The position numbers and the translations under genes were made by a program. The notes beneath the pieces were generated by a model. It saw nothing but the letters and a program-made list of their open reading frames with translations, ran no database searches and had not been told where the DNA came from. DNA of 64,000 nt from Adlercreutzia sp. ZJ141 (GTDB lineage Bacteria > Actinomycetota > Coriobacteriia > Coriobacteriales > Eggerthellaceae): NCBI RefSeq assembly GCF_011038965.1, contig NZ_JAAKEB010000013.1, positions 1-64,000 on the forward strand, written 5' to 3'. Every line of letters begins with the position of its first letter. Position 1 is the first letter of the stretch. This document shows, piece after piece, positions 8,081 to 15,852 of the stretch.

Positions 8081-8113
8081 AAAAAAAATAGCACCGGCAA
8101 AACCCGTGTGCTA
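8081..8113 (-). terminator. rho-independent terminator of the repeat-protein gene
   Basis: On the minus strand AGCACACGGG and CCGGTGCT pair around TTTTG and are followed by A and eight T. The TAG stop codon of the repeat-protein gene is the first triplet of the stem. A terminator placed so exactly at the stop supports that reading frame as a real gene. Confidence 0.75.
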
Positions 8114-8464
8114 ACAATATCGGTAGATCAAATTTGGGGAATTCACGCGCGCACGCACGGATTGCTGAGCCTCGTGCTGACTCATCACGGCGCAAGCGTT
8201 CTCAACGGACTTCTGAGCTACATGCTGCGACATGATGGCGCACGCCACGTCGTCGCTCGTACACTTCTGGGCGACGTGCTGGCTCATCACCGCATTGGCG
8301 GTGTCGAGGGAACACTTCTGAGCGACATGCTGCGACATAATGGCGCACGCAACATCACCTTGCAGGCACGCGGCGGCACGCGCAATCGAAGACGCGCCGT
8401 GCGCGATTCGTGCGATTCGTGCGGTTGCCCATGCGGATGCGGTATGTTTCCAAGCGAATGCCAT
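8111..8464 (-). CDS. small MSQHVAQ-repeat protein, undescribed
   Basis: The protein has 117 residues if it starts at 8464; an in-frame ATG at 8674 would give 187. An Ala/Arg-rich N-terminus is followed by four 16-18 residue repeats with the core (C/N)A(I/V)MSQHVAQK. The repeats alternate in type. Units 1 and 3 read CAIMSQHVAQK with Ser TCG and His CAT. Units 2 and 4 read AVMSQHxAQ with Ser AGC or AGT and His CAC. Repeat offsets are 48, 54 and 51 bp, all codon multiples. TCG and AGC differ at all three bases, so Ser is being kept at protein level. A -10-like TAAAGT lies exactly 7 bases before the ATG at 8464 and no Shine-Dalgarno is seen, suggesting a leaderless start. A terminator begins at the stop codon. 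I do not recognise the family and assign no function. Confidence 0.6.
   Translation of the reverse strand: MAFAWKHTASAWATARIARIAHGASSIARAAACLQGDVACAIMSQHVAQKCSLDTANAVMSQHVAQKCTSDDVACAIMSQHVAQKSVENACAVMSQHEAQQSVRARVNSPNLIYRYC
8162..8353 (-). repeat. four coding repeats (A-B-A-B) of 48-54 bp
   Basis: On the plus strand, units begin near 8162, 8210, 8264 and 8315 with (C)TT(C/G)CTG(A/G)GC. Units 1 and 3 from the left are one type, and units 2 and 4 the other, giving a higher-order period of 102-105 bp. They encode the MSQHVAQ repeats of the small protein. Confidence 0.85.
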
Positions 8465-8811
8465 GCGCACCACTTTATCACAGCAAAGCGATTGCGCAAA
8501 GGCTTTTTTGCTGCGTTCGAGCTGTGTCTGCCGTGTCTGCCTGCTGTGCCGTACCGAGTTCAAGAGTCCAAAGCCACGCTGTGTCTGAGCTGTACCCGCC
8601 GCACCAAACCGTGCTACCATGACGTTTAAGAAAACACTGATTAATTCCACCAGTCCCGCGCTTGCCAAACACACCGCAAGAAACCCCTTCCGAAAGCTCT
8701 TTTTCGGAAGGGGTTTCTTCAGTACTCAGACCAATACCACTGTCAGGGCTCGACACCACTGAGACCGGCGTTACCAGTGACGTCGTCCAAATTCAGCGAC
8801 CAACACCTGCG
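8465..8811. other. intergenic region upstream of repeat protein
   Basis: The stretch holds the putative leaderless promoter of the repeat protein, a dispersed-motif copy (TAAGAAAACACTGATTAATT, 8627-8646) and the strong hairpin at 8678-8719. The reading frame of the repeat protein stays open through part of it, so a longer N-terminus is possible, but its composition there looks non-coding. Confidence 0.45.
8678..8719 (-). terminator. strong hairpin, terminator after paaK-like gene
   Basis: The arms AAGAAACCCCTTCCGAAA and TTTCGGAAGGGGTTTCTT form an 18-bp stem. It lies about 90 bases past the ligase stop on the minus strand. T-rich arms make it nearly symmetric, so it could also block plus-strand transcription. 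Confidence 0.75.
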
Positions 8812-10047
8812 TTAATAGCGGCTGTCGAAAATGCGTTTGGTCTTTTTCTCGGAACGAGGCAACTCGCCCATAGGCACGCCCTTGGCGTCGGGCGTGCAGC
8901 CCAACTTCGCCTTGAAGATCATAGCCAGCTCTTCCTCGCAGCGTGTCTTTTCGTCACCTTCAAGCGGCGTTTCGAACAGCACCGTAAGAACATCCTTGCC
9001 GCTGATGTTTTCGATCATCACCTGATACTCAGAGCTCGCACCATTCGTTACCTGAATGACCTCTTCCACCTGAGCCGGGAACATGTTGCACCCCTTCACC
9101 TTGAACATGTCATCGGTGCGTCCCGTAAGCGTTGCGATGCGCGGATGCTTGCTGCCGCACGCGCAGTCACCGGGAATGATGCGCGTTAAGTCGTGCGTAC
9201 GATAGCGGATGAGCGGCGCGCCTTCCTTCTGCAGCGTAGTGAGCACCAGCTCGCCTTCTTCCCCATCGGGAAGCGGCGCACCCGTTGCCGGGTCGACTAC
9301 CTCGATGTACACATAATCGCTCCAGATGTGCATGCCAGCATGCTCGTCGCAACTGATGCCGATGCCCGGACCATAGATTTCCGTCAGGCCATAAATGTCG
9401 TAAATCTGAATGCCCAGCTCGTTTTGGATGCGGTTGCGCATCTTCTCGCCCCAGCGCTCCGATCCGATAACGCCCTTGCGCAGCTTCAGCTTGTCGCGCA
9501 AACCGCGTGCCTGAATTTCCTCGGCCAGCAGCAATGCATACGAGCTGGTGGCACCGATAACGGTCGAACCCAAGTCTTGCATCATCTTCAGCTGCTTTTC
9601 GGTGTTACCGGGCCCCATGGGAATAGCCATAGCTCCCAGACGCTCGGCGCCCAGTTGGAAACCGATGCCTGCCGTCCACAGACCGTAACCCGGCGTAATT
9701 TGGATGCGGTCGCGATTAGTGATGCCTGCCATTTCGTAGCACCGCGCGAACTGAATGGCCCAATCGTCCACGTCTTTTTGGGTGTAGGGAATGATAACCG
9801 GCGTACCCGTGGTGCCCGATGAACTGTGAATGCGAACTACATCTTCGTCTGGCACCGCTTGAAGTCCCAGTGGATACGCGGCGCGCAGATCGTCTTTTTC
9901 GGAGAAGGGCAGGCGCTCGAAATCCTCTTGCGATTGGATGTCGGTAAGATCGATGCCTTCGAATTTCTTCGCGTAGAAAGCACTTCGCTCTTTTAAGGTG
10001 GCAAATTGCTTCTTTAGCAGGGCAAACTGCTCGGTGGTTAACTGCAT
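8812..10047 (-). CDS. paaK: phenylacetate-CoA ligase family enzyme
   Basis: This 411-residue adenylate-forming enzyme carries the PaaK-type phosphate loop HSSSGTTGTP (74-83), a YGLTEIYGPG segment and a YRTHDLTRI segment. It activates an aryl-acetate with ATP and CoA. The protein is somewhat shorter than the usual 430-440 residues, and the missing part appears to be N-terminal. It lies 240 bases downstream of iorB on the same strand. IorAB makes aryl-acetyl-CoA from aryl-pyruvates, so the ligase could run in the direction of acyl-CoA use with ATP formation, or activate free acids. AAAGAGGTTCCC precedes the ATG. The exact substrate is unknown. Confidence 0.88.
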   Translation of the reverse strand: MQLTTEQFALLKKQFATLKERSAFYAKKFEGIDLTDIQSQEDFERLPFSEKDDLRAAYPLGLQAVPDEDVVRIHSSSGTTGTPVIIPYTQKDVDDWAIQFARCYEMAGITNRDRIQITPGYGLWTAGIGFQLGAERLGAMAIPMGPGNTEKQLKMMQDLGSTVIGATSSYALLLAEEIQARGLRDKLKLRKGVIGSERWGEKMRNRIQNELGIQIYDIYGLTEIYGPGIGISCDEHAGMHIWSDYVYIEVVDPATGAPLPDGEEGELVLTTLQKEGAPLIRYRTHDLTRIIPGDCACGSKHPRIATLTGRTDDMFKVKGCNMFPAQVEEVIQVTNGASSEYQVMIENISGKDVLTVLFETPLEGDEKTRCEEELAMIFKAKLGCTPDAKGVPMGELPRSEKKTKRIFDSRY

Positions 10048-10287
10048 GGGAACCTCTTTCTCGATCTATGCTGCACGAAGATGCGCTGTTTTGCAGAATT
10101 GCGACAATGCGCAGGGTTACGATGCCGCGCAACGTTGCGCACGGAGTTTCGAAATACGACGCTTCAAGCCCACGACCCGCCAGCAACGCCAGCGGGTTCG
10201 CCCGAACTTGAAGCTAAAGCCATCGACCAGCCAACGCGGTGCGCGCGGCTATAAAAAGAGAGATGTTCGAACAAGAATCCATGTGCA

Positions 10288-10947
10288 CTATTGTAGGCTA
10301 AAGTACTGCTGTTGCAAGCGGCTTTTCACGATAAACCACGGGCACTCTGTGGTGTGTTTCTCCACAACGGTGTCTACTGCGCGTAAGTTCATGTCCACAA
10401 ATTTCGGTTTCACGCACAAAGAGATGGCGCTTTTCAGCTCGTCAATGGTAATAGGCACGCGACCTTCCGTAATGGCGCAAGCCAAAAGCACCATGTTGAG
10501 CACTTTGCTACTGCCGATTTCATGAATAAACTCCGCTTCATGAACAATCGAGAGCGCTTGATCGGCGATCATTGCACGATCAATACCGACAAGCACATCA
10601 TTTGCCCGATACGGTTCCTTCGACAACGCAGCGGTCACCGGCTGAATGGCAGTGACGGCGGTCACCAGCAAACCGTCGGTTGCCAGATACGGCAGCACGC
10701 GTGCCGCCTCTCCCGGTTCGAACGCGATAATCAGATCAGCGGTTCCCGGAAAGATCAGCGGCGCGTGCACCATTTCGCCATCGTTTCCCATGCGTACGTG
10801 CGACACCACGCTGCCGCCTCGTTGTGCCATGCCGATGGTTTCCGCCGTGCGCACATGCCAGCCCTTGCTCTGCGCCGCCTGAGCCAACACTTTTGCCGCT
10901 AGCACCGTGCCCTGGCCGCCCACACCTGTCAACAGTATGTTGATCAT
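10288..10947 (-). CDS. iorB: indolepyruvate:ferredoxin oxidoreductase, beta subunit
   Basis: The 219-residue protein begins MINILLTGVGGQGT, the gamma-domain signature of 2-oxoacid:ferredoxin oxidoreductases. With IorA it oxidises aryl-pyruvates from Trp, Phe or Tyr to aryl-acetyl-CoA and reduces ferredoxin. The ATG overlaps the iorA stop as ATGA and is preceded by GGAGGAACCCG, so translation is coupled. This rules out a longer upstream start inside iorA. There are 240 bases of non-coding sequence before paaK; I see no clear terminator in it. Confidence 0.93.
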   Translation of the reverse strand: MINILLTGVGGQGTVLAAKVLAQAAQSKGWHVRTAETIGMAQRGGSVVSHVRMGNDGEMVHAPLIFPGTADLIIAFEPGEAARVLPYLATDGLLVTAVTAIQPVTAALSKEPYRANDVLVGIDRAMIADQALSIVHEAEFIHEIGSSKVLNMVLLACAITEGRVPITIDELKSAISLCVKPKFVDMNLRAVDTVVEKHTTECPWFIVKSRLQQQYFSLQ

Positions 10948-12887
10948 CGGGTTCCTCCTTCTGCTGGCGCAATCGCATCGAACGGGCACACTTGCACGCA
11001 CAACCCGCAACCGTCGCACAGCGTTTCGTTCACAAGCGCCTGACCTCGATCTTTGCTTCGTGCGCCTGTCGCATCAAAGTCAAAGCCAATGGCGGGACAA
11101 CCGATCTCGGTAATGCACTTTTTGCAGCCCGTGCACGCTTCTGTATTAATGTGTACCGCCGGATCGGGCTTTTTCAGCTGAATGCACGGCGAACGGAAGA
11201 TGATGGCGGACGGCCCTTCGAAATCGATCGCCTCGCGCGCCGCCGCTTCCGCTTCCGCAAGATTTAACGGATCGGCGAATGTGATGCATTCCACACCTAT
11301 GGCACGCAGCACGCCTTCGATGCTTACCGGCTTGCGCTTGTGGCCCATGAGCGTGACGCCCGTGCCAGGGTGCGGCTGCGAGCCGGTCATGGCAGTGGTT
11401 GCGTTATCCAGCACCGTAACCGTGATGTCGTGCCCGTTATACACTGCATTCACAATGCCGGTTAGACCGCTCGCGAAGAAGGTAGAGTCACCCACAAACG
11501 CCACATGCTTCTTATGCGGCTCTGCCACAGCGAAGCCTTGCGCCATAGTAATGCCCGCACCCATGCACAAACACGTGTCCACCGCGTCGAGTGGCTTGGC
11601 ATTGCCCAGCGTGTAACAACCAATGTCACCGCACAGTACCGCATCGCGCTTGCCAAGCGCACGCTTCACCGCGTAGAAGCTGCCGCGATGTGGGCATCCC
11701 GCACAGAGCACTGGTGGGCGCACGGGCAGCGCGTCGGGATAGCGGGTAAGGGCAGATTTGTAGGTAAACTTCTTGACCAGCGACTCGAAAAAGCAATCCT
11801 CTTTGTCGAAGAAGTGCGCCAATCGCATGATAATGTCCTCGGTGGAATTCTCGCCGCGGTCGCTCGCATCGCCCGTGAGTTTGCCACGTACCTCAACCGA
11901 CAAATGACGCGTGCCTGCAAGCTTTAGCAGCTCGTCTTCAAGCACATAATCGAGCTCTTCGAACACAATTATTTCGCTGAGTCCTTCAGCGAAGCGCGCA
12001 GCAGCATCTGTAGGGAACGGGTAGGGCGTGCCTACTTGCATGAAACGATACGCCGGCAACGTCTCACCCATTTCTCTGGCAAGACGATCCAACAGCGAAA
12101 GCGCTTCGCGTGCATATGCAGCAGACACACCGCCCGCAACCACGCCAAACCGTGGACGTTCGGACGTGTTGCCGTCTTCTGTCACAGGGTTGAACTGCAC
12201 AAACGACAGATCTTCGCTGAAGTCGCGCGCTATGTCGCGCATACGCTGATTGATTTCACCATGCGCTTCGAAACTGCGTCGCGGGAAAATGACCCAGCGC
12301 GGGTCTTTCTCAAAACCTCCTTCAGGCACGTCAAGTGCTTGGGTTTCCGCCGGTACGTCGAAGAACGTGGATGCATGGCAGATACGCGTGGTGGGGCGCA
12401 CAATCACCGGCGTGCCGTAGCGCTCCGACAGCTCAAACGCCGCACGCATCATAGCAGCGCCTTCTTCGGGTGTGGAAGGATCGAGCACCGGCACCTTCGC
12501 GAATGAGGCAAAGCGACGCGTGTCTTGCTCGGTCTGCGACGAAATAGGACCAGGATCATCCGCCACAAACAGCACTGTTCCACCGCGCACGCCCACGTAA
12601 TTCAGCGACATCAGCGCATCGCTCGCTACGTTGAGCCCCACCTGCTTGCAGGTGAACAGCACACGAGCACCGCAGTACGCTGCGCCCGCAACAAGTTCCA
12701 GCGCCGCTTTCTCGTTGGTGGACCACTCTACGTGCACGCCATGCGCCACACCTGCGTCATGCAGCTTCGCCACCGTTTCGATGAGTTCAGACGACGGCGT
12801 ACCCGGGTATCCTGCCACCACGCGCACACCCGCTTCCAGCGCCGCCCACGCGAACGCCTCGTTACCCATCAGCAGTTTCTTCGCCAT
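10944..12887 (-). CDS. iorA: indolepyruvate:ferredoxin oxidoreductase, alpha subunit
   Basis: This 647-residue protein has an N-terminal pyrimidine-binding domain (GYPGTPSSELIET, near residue 28), a C-terminal thiamine-diphosphate domain with CGDIGCYTLG, and two [4Fe-4S] cluster motifs at the end (CTGCKKCITEIGC and CDGCGLCVQVCP). It catalyses CoA-dependent oxidative decarboxylation of aryl-pyruvates in amino acid fermentation. The ATG at 12887 is preferred because GGAAGAGGAACGT precedes it and the protein then begins MAKKLLMGNEA as in relatives. A longer open frame runs into purE. The gene lies 25 bases after purE and is coupled to iorB. Confidence 0.95.
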   Translation of the reverse strand: MAKKLLMGNEAFAWAALEAGVRVVAGYPGTPSSELIETVAKLHDAGVAHGVHVEWSTNEKAALELVAGAAYCGARVLFTCKQVGLNVASDALMSLNYVGVRGGTVLFVADDPGPISSQTEQDTRRFASFAKVPVLDPSTPEEGAAMMRAAFELSERYGTPVIVRPTTRICHASTFFDVPAETQALDVPEGGFEKDPRWVIFPRRSFEAHGEINQRMRDIARDFSEDLSFVQFNPVTEDGNTSERPRFGVVAGGVSAAYAREALSLLDRLAREMGETLPAYRFMQVGTPYPFPTDAAARFAEGLSEIIVFEELDYVLEDELLKLAGTRHLSVEVRGKLTGDASDRGENSTEDIIMRLAHFFDKEDCFFESLVKKFTYKSALTRYPDALPVRPPVLCAGCPHRGSFYAVKRALGKRDAVLCGDIGCYTLGNAKPLDAVDTCLCMGAGITMAQGFAVAEPHKKHVAFVGDSTFFASGLTGIVNAVYNGHDITVTVLDNATTAMTGSQPHPGTGVTLMGHKRKPVSIEGVLRAIGVECITFADPLNLAEAEAAAREAIDFEGPSAIIFRSPCIQLKKPDPAVHINTEACTGCKKCITEIGCPAIGFDFDATGARSKDRGQALVNETLCDGCGLCVQVCPFDAIAPAEGGTR

Positions 12888-12912
12888 ACGTTCCTCTTCC
12901 GTCGGCAAAACC

Positions 12913-13383
12913 TTACGCTTGCGCCATGGCCGCCTTGTAATCGATAATTTTCTGACGCGCTCCCTCGCAACCGGTTCCCATAATTTGAACCGCCAAAATG
13001 GCTGCATTCTTTGCGCCGTTGATGGCAACACACGCCACCGGCACACCACTTGGCATCTGCACCATAGACAGCAGCGAGTCAAGCCCGCCCAAATCAGACG
13101 TTTTCATGGGCACCGCAATAACCGGGCACGGCGTGTACGCAGCAACAACGCCGCCCAAGTGCGCGGCCTTTCCCGCAGCGGCAATGATCACGCGAATGCC
13201 GCGCTCGTGTGCCGTGCTGGCCCACTCGTGAACCTCAGCGGGCTTGCGATGGGCGCTAGCCACCTTCACCTCGTAAGGCACACCGAAATCATCGAGCTGT
13301 TTCATGCACGCTTCCATGACCGGCATGTCAGATTCAGACCCCATGATGATGCCAATATGCGGATTATTTCCAGAACACGACAT
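12913..13383 (-). CDS. purE: N5-carboxyaminoimidazole ribonucleotide mutase
   Basis: The protein has 156 residues with the class I PurE signatures MGSESDMPVM and SAHRKPAEVHEW. It moves the carboxyl group of N5-CAIR to C4 in purine synthesis. The start at 13383 is supported by AGGAGAAAAC; an in-frame ATG 18 bases upstream has no such box. No purK or other pur gene is adjacent; purB is 17 kb away. Its place at the head of an aryl-pyruvate operon is odd and may only reflect shared transcription. Confidence 0.95.
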   Translation of the reverse strand: MSCSGNNPHIGIIMGSESDMPVMEACMKQLDDFGVPYEVKVASAHRKPAEVHEWASTAHERGIRVIIAAAGKAAHLGGVVAAYTPCPVIAVPMKTSDLGGLDSLLSMVQMPSGVPVACVAINGAKNAAILAVQIMGTGCEGARQKIIDYKAAMAQA

Positions 13384-13488
13384 GTTTTCTCCTATCCTCA
13401 AAACGCAATAGTCTAAATTCTATCAACTCAGACCAGTAACGAAGTTCGAGTCTGTGTTGCAGAACGAAAAATTCGGTCATTCTCCCAC

Positions 13489-13517
13489 TTGACCCAAGAG
13501 CAAAACATAGGTAGACT
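13489..13517 (+). promoter_or_regulatory. promoter of tRNA-Phe
   Basis: TTGACC and TAGACT are separated by exactly 17 bases. The -10 ends 30 bases before the tRNA start. Confidence 0.7.
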
Positions 13518-13547
13518 ATCTACTCGCGTTCGAATCGATCGCAATTT

Positions 13548-13623
13548 GGTCGGGTAGCTCAGTTGGTAGAGCAGCGGACTGAAAATCCGCGTGCCGAGGG
13601 TTCAAGTCCCCCTCCGACCACCA
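13548..13623 (+). tRNA. tRNA-Phe (GAA)
   Basis: This is a complete cloverleaf. The 7-bp acceptor stem is GGTCGGG / TCCGACC, with a G-U at its base. The anticodon stem GCGGA / TCCGC holds the loop CTGAAAA, giving anticodon GAA. The T-loop is TTCAAGT, the discriminator is A, and CCA is encoded (13621-13623). The T-stem has one A-C mismatch. The last 21 bases and the following five are repeated exactly at 13778-13803. Confidence 0.97.
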
Positions 13624-13628
13624 TAAAC
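13603..13628 (+). repeat. 26-bp direct repeat, copy 1 (tRNA-Phe 3' end)
   Basis: This is identical to 13778-13803 and covers the T-loop end, acceptor arm and CCA of tRNA-Phe. The following 60 or so bases also align with those after copy 2, apart from a hairpin with compensating changes. Confidence 0.95.
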
Positions 13629-13631
13629 CGC

Positions 13632-13661
13632 ACGGCTCCCAACACTGGGAGCCGTTTCATT
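13632..13661 (+). terminator. terminator after tRNA-Phe
   Basis: ACGGCTCCC and GGGAGCCGT form a 9-bp stem with a 6-base loop, followed by TTCATTATT. It begins 8 bases past the CCA end. Confidence 0.75.
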
Positions 13662-13666
13662 ATTGG

Positions 13667-13883
13667 GGATAGTCCTGGGACTTGAACCCTGCGAAGGCGA
13701 AACCGTCCAGCGGACGGTTTCGGCGCGAGCACCGCGTAAGCGGGGCGCAGCGAAGCGGTTTCGCAAAGCGTAAACGCCAAGTCCCCCTCCGACCACCATA
13801 AACAGCACGACCCCCAGCAATGGGGTCGTTTCATTGTTGGGGAGAGTCCTGGGACTTGAACCCTGCGCCTTATGCGCTCGCCG
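13667..13883. repeat. tRNA 3'-end duplication with nested inverted repeats
   Basis: Past the first terminator the sequence contains GGGACTTGAACCC (13677-13689), an inverted copy of the tRNA T-arm. Next comes a perfect hairpin GAAACCGTCC-AGC-GGACGGTTTC. Then come GCGGTTTCGC and the second copy of the tRNA 3' end (13778-13803), followed by a second hairpin (ACGACCCC / GGGGTCGT, 13807-13829) and a repeat of the CCTGGGACTTGAACCCTGCG tail. It resembles an attachment-site duplication or the scar of a deleted tandem tRNA. Confidence 0.6.
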
Positions 13884-14540
13884 TTAGTACGTCGTCAGTA
13901 CATCGGCGGGCACTTCAATGATTATGTTGGCACCTGCCTTTTGCAGCACCTCTGTTGGCTGATAGCCCCATGCAACGCCGATGCTGAACGTGTTGGCGCG
14001 GCGCGCCACCTCCATGTCACCCGCGGAGTCGCCCACGTACGCCGCGCGACTGGGTGCCACCCCAAGCTCCTGTAGCGTGCGCAAAAGACCTGCGGGGTCA
14101 GGCTTGCGAGGAAACTCGTCGCATTCGCCATGTACAACATCGAACACACCCGGGAAATGCTCGGCGATAACCGATTGCGTGGCCGCGTCGAACTTGTTTG
14201 ACAGCACCGCCAACTTCGCGCCGCGGCTTTTCAGCTGATGGAGCATTTCGGGCATGCCCGCATAGGGAAGTGTGAGCCGATGTCCCAGCGTGGCGTAACT
14301 CGCCTTCCACCGGTCGAGCGCCGCCTGCGTGTCGGCTATGCTGGTGTTCGGCGGAACCGCCTGTTTTATCAAAGTGAACGCTCCGTTACCCACGTAGCTT
14401 AAGATTTCTTCGCGCGTGTGCTCAGGATACCCGCATTCGCGCAGCACTGTATTCGTCAGAACCACCAGGTCAGGGATCGTGTCGAGCAAAGTGCCATCCA
14501 AGTCGAACACGTATGCATCAAATGGGAGTTTTTCGTCCAT
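13884..14540 (-). CDS. HAD-superfamily phosphatase, phosphoglycolate phosphatase-like
   Basis: This 218-residue enzyme has the HAD nucleophile motif FDLDGT (D13, D15), a cap-domain helix bundle, LSNKFD as motif II, and YVGDSAGDMEVA as motif IV. Proteins of this shape hydrolyse small phosphate esters such as 2-phosphoglycolate; the substrate here is not settled by sequence. GAGGAATAG precedes the ATG. It lies 45 bases downstream of rlmH on the same strand, so it is probably co-transcribed with shikimate kinase and rlmH. Confidence 0.85.
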   Translation of the reverse strand: MDEKLPFDAYVFDLDGTLLDTIPDLVVLTNTVLRECGYPEHTREEILSYVGNGAFTLIKQAVPPNTSIADTQAALDRWKASYATLGHRLTLPYAGMPEMLHQLKSRGAKLAVLSNKFDAATQSVIAEHFPGVFDVVHGECDEFPRKPDPAGLLRTLQELGVAPSRAAYVGDSAGDMEVARRANTFSIGVAWGYQPTEVLQKAGANIIIEVPADVLTTY

Positions 14541-14585
14541 CTATTCCTCGCCTTTCTGCGGTTTTGCGGCTTTTGCAGCGCTTGC

Positions 14586-15065
14586 CTACTTATGATACGG
14601 CTCCCCGCGCGAGATACGCTGCGCACGGTACAGTTGCTCGAGCAACACCACGCGAGCAAGATTGTGCGGCAGCGTGATGGGTCCAAACGATAGCGTTTCG
14701 TGCGCCCGGGCTCGTACTGCATCGCTCACGCCATCAGACCCGCCAATGACGAAGGCCACGTCGCTCGTTCCGCCCAGCGCCAGCGCATCAAGTCTGCGGG
14801 AAAAGTCGACGCTACCGCGCTGCGTGCCCTCTATCGCCAACAGCACCACTCTTGTTTGCGCAGGCAGCGCGCCAAGTGTAGCAAGAATAGCTTCGCCTTC
14901 GCGGTTGCGCGCATCATCCACGCCTCCAGCTCGCGCCGGATCAACATCAGCAACTTCGCGCACGACCGTTTTCCCATAGGGCTGCAAGCGCTTCACGTAC
15001 TCGTCACACGCTTCTTTCCAGAAACGCTCTTTCAACTTGCCAACAGCAACGATGGTAAATCTCAT
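14586..15065 (-). CDS. rlmH: 23S rRNA pseudouridine-1915 N3-methyltransferase
   Basis: The protein has 159 residues, the family's usual length. It begins MRFTIVAVGKLKE, has the SPOUT-class SAM-binding FVIGGSDG, and ends in LYRAQRISRGEPYHK, the diagnostic RlmH tail. It methylates pseudouridine 1915 in helix 69 of 23S rRNA. It starts 18 bases after shikimate kinase and has no strong ribosome binding site, so translational coupling is likely. Confidence 0.96.
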   Translation of the reverse strand: MRFTIVAVGKLKERFWKEACDEYVKRLQPYGKTVVREVADVDPARAGGVDDARNREGEAILATLGALPAQTRVVLLAIEGTQRGSVDFSRRLDALALGGTSDVAFVIGGSDGVSDAVRARAHETLSFGPITLPHNLARVVLLEQLYRAQRISRGEPYHK

Positions 15066-15083
15066 GACTGAAAACGAAATGCG

Positions 15084-15605
15084 CTACGCGTGAAACTTTT
15101 CGAGAGCAGACGCAACCTTGCGCGCGGCTTCCGTGATGGTTAGACCGTTCACGTCAACCGTCACTTCAGCGTACTGCTCGTACAAGGGCCTGCGCTCATC
15201 GAACAGCTCGCGCAGACTCATGCCCATGCCGCCTTTCAGTACCACGCCGCGCTCTTGCAAGTCGCCCAAACGACGCGTCAGTTCGTCGTAGGTGATTTGC
15301 AAGTACACGATAACGCCTTCAGAAGCCAGATGCTTCATAGCAGCGTGCGAGTACACAGCGCTGCCACCCGTAGCTATAACGGTGTCTTCCATGTCGATAA
15401 CCGACAAAACCTGATTCTCAACCTCAATAAACCCATCGGGGCCACATGCATCAATGATCTTCTGCAGTGTTCTGTCGCATTGCTTTTGAATGAGCAGGTC
15501 GCCATCGACGAACTCCATGTTCAGCATCTTCGCCAGAACCACGCCCAACGTCGACTTGCCGGCTCCCGGCATACCAATGAGAACGATGTTGCTCTTTTCC
15601 GCCAT
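15084..15605 (-). CDS. aroK: shikimate kinase
   Basis: This 173-residue P-loop kinase has Walker A GMPGAGKST (11-19), a FVDGDLLIQ segment for shikimate binding, and ATGGSA in place of the usual GGG loop. It phosphorylates shikimate at O3 in aromatic amino acid synthesis. The start at 15605 has AAAGGGAG upstream; an in-frame ATG 57 bases earlier lacks one. It heads a run with rlmH and the HAD phosphatase. The Gly-to-Ser change in the GGG loop is worth noting, but the rest of the fold is intact. Confidence 0.88.
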   Translation of the reverse strand: MAEKSNIVLIGMPGAGKSTLGVVLAKMLNMEFVDGDLLIQKQCDRTLQKIIDACGPDGFIEVENQVLSVIDMEDTVIATGGSAVYSHAAMKHLASEGVIVYLQITYDELTRRLGDLQERGVVLKGGMGMSLRELFDERRPLYEQYAEVTVDVNGLTITEAARKVASALEKFHA

Positions 15606-15852
15606 GAAAACACTCCCTTTCACCAGCCTGCGCGTCCCGGAAAACACTGACCACGTTGCCACATCGCAGCTGCCCCACGCCTGAGTCTTTTACTAATCGG
15701 AGCCATTATAAAAGATGACCGCTTGGCCGCAAGTCCCGAACCAGCAGGCATGCAATAAGACACGACAAAACGACGAAATGAGACAAACCCGTGAGAGAAA
15801 ACTTCTATGAATTTCCAGGTCAATCAGGTGGTTTATCGAGTGCTGCAGATTC

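Noticed and set aside
13603-13803. Second tRNA-Phe gene
   Set aside because: Only the 3' end is duplicated; the anticodon and D arms are absent.
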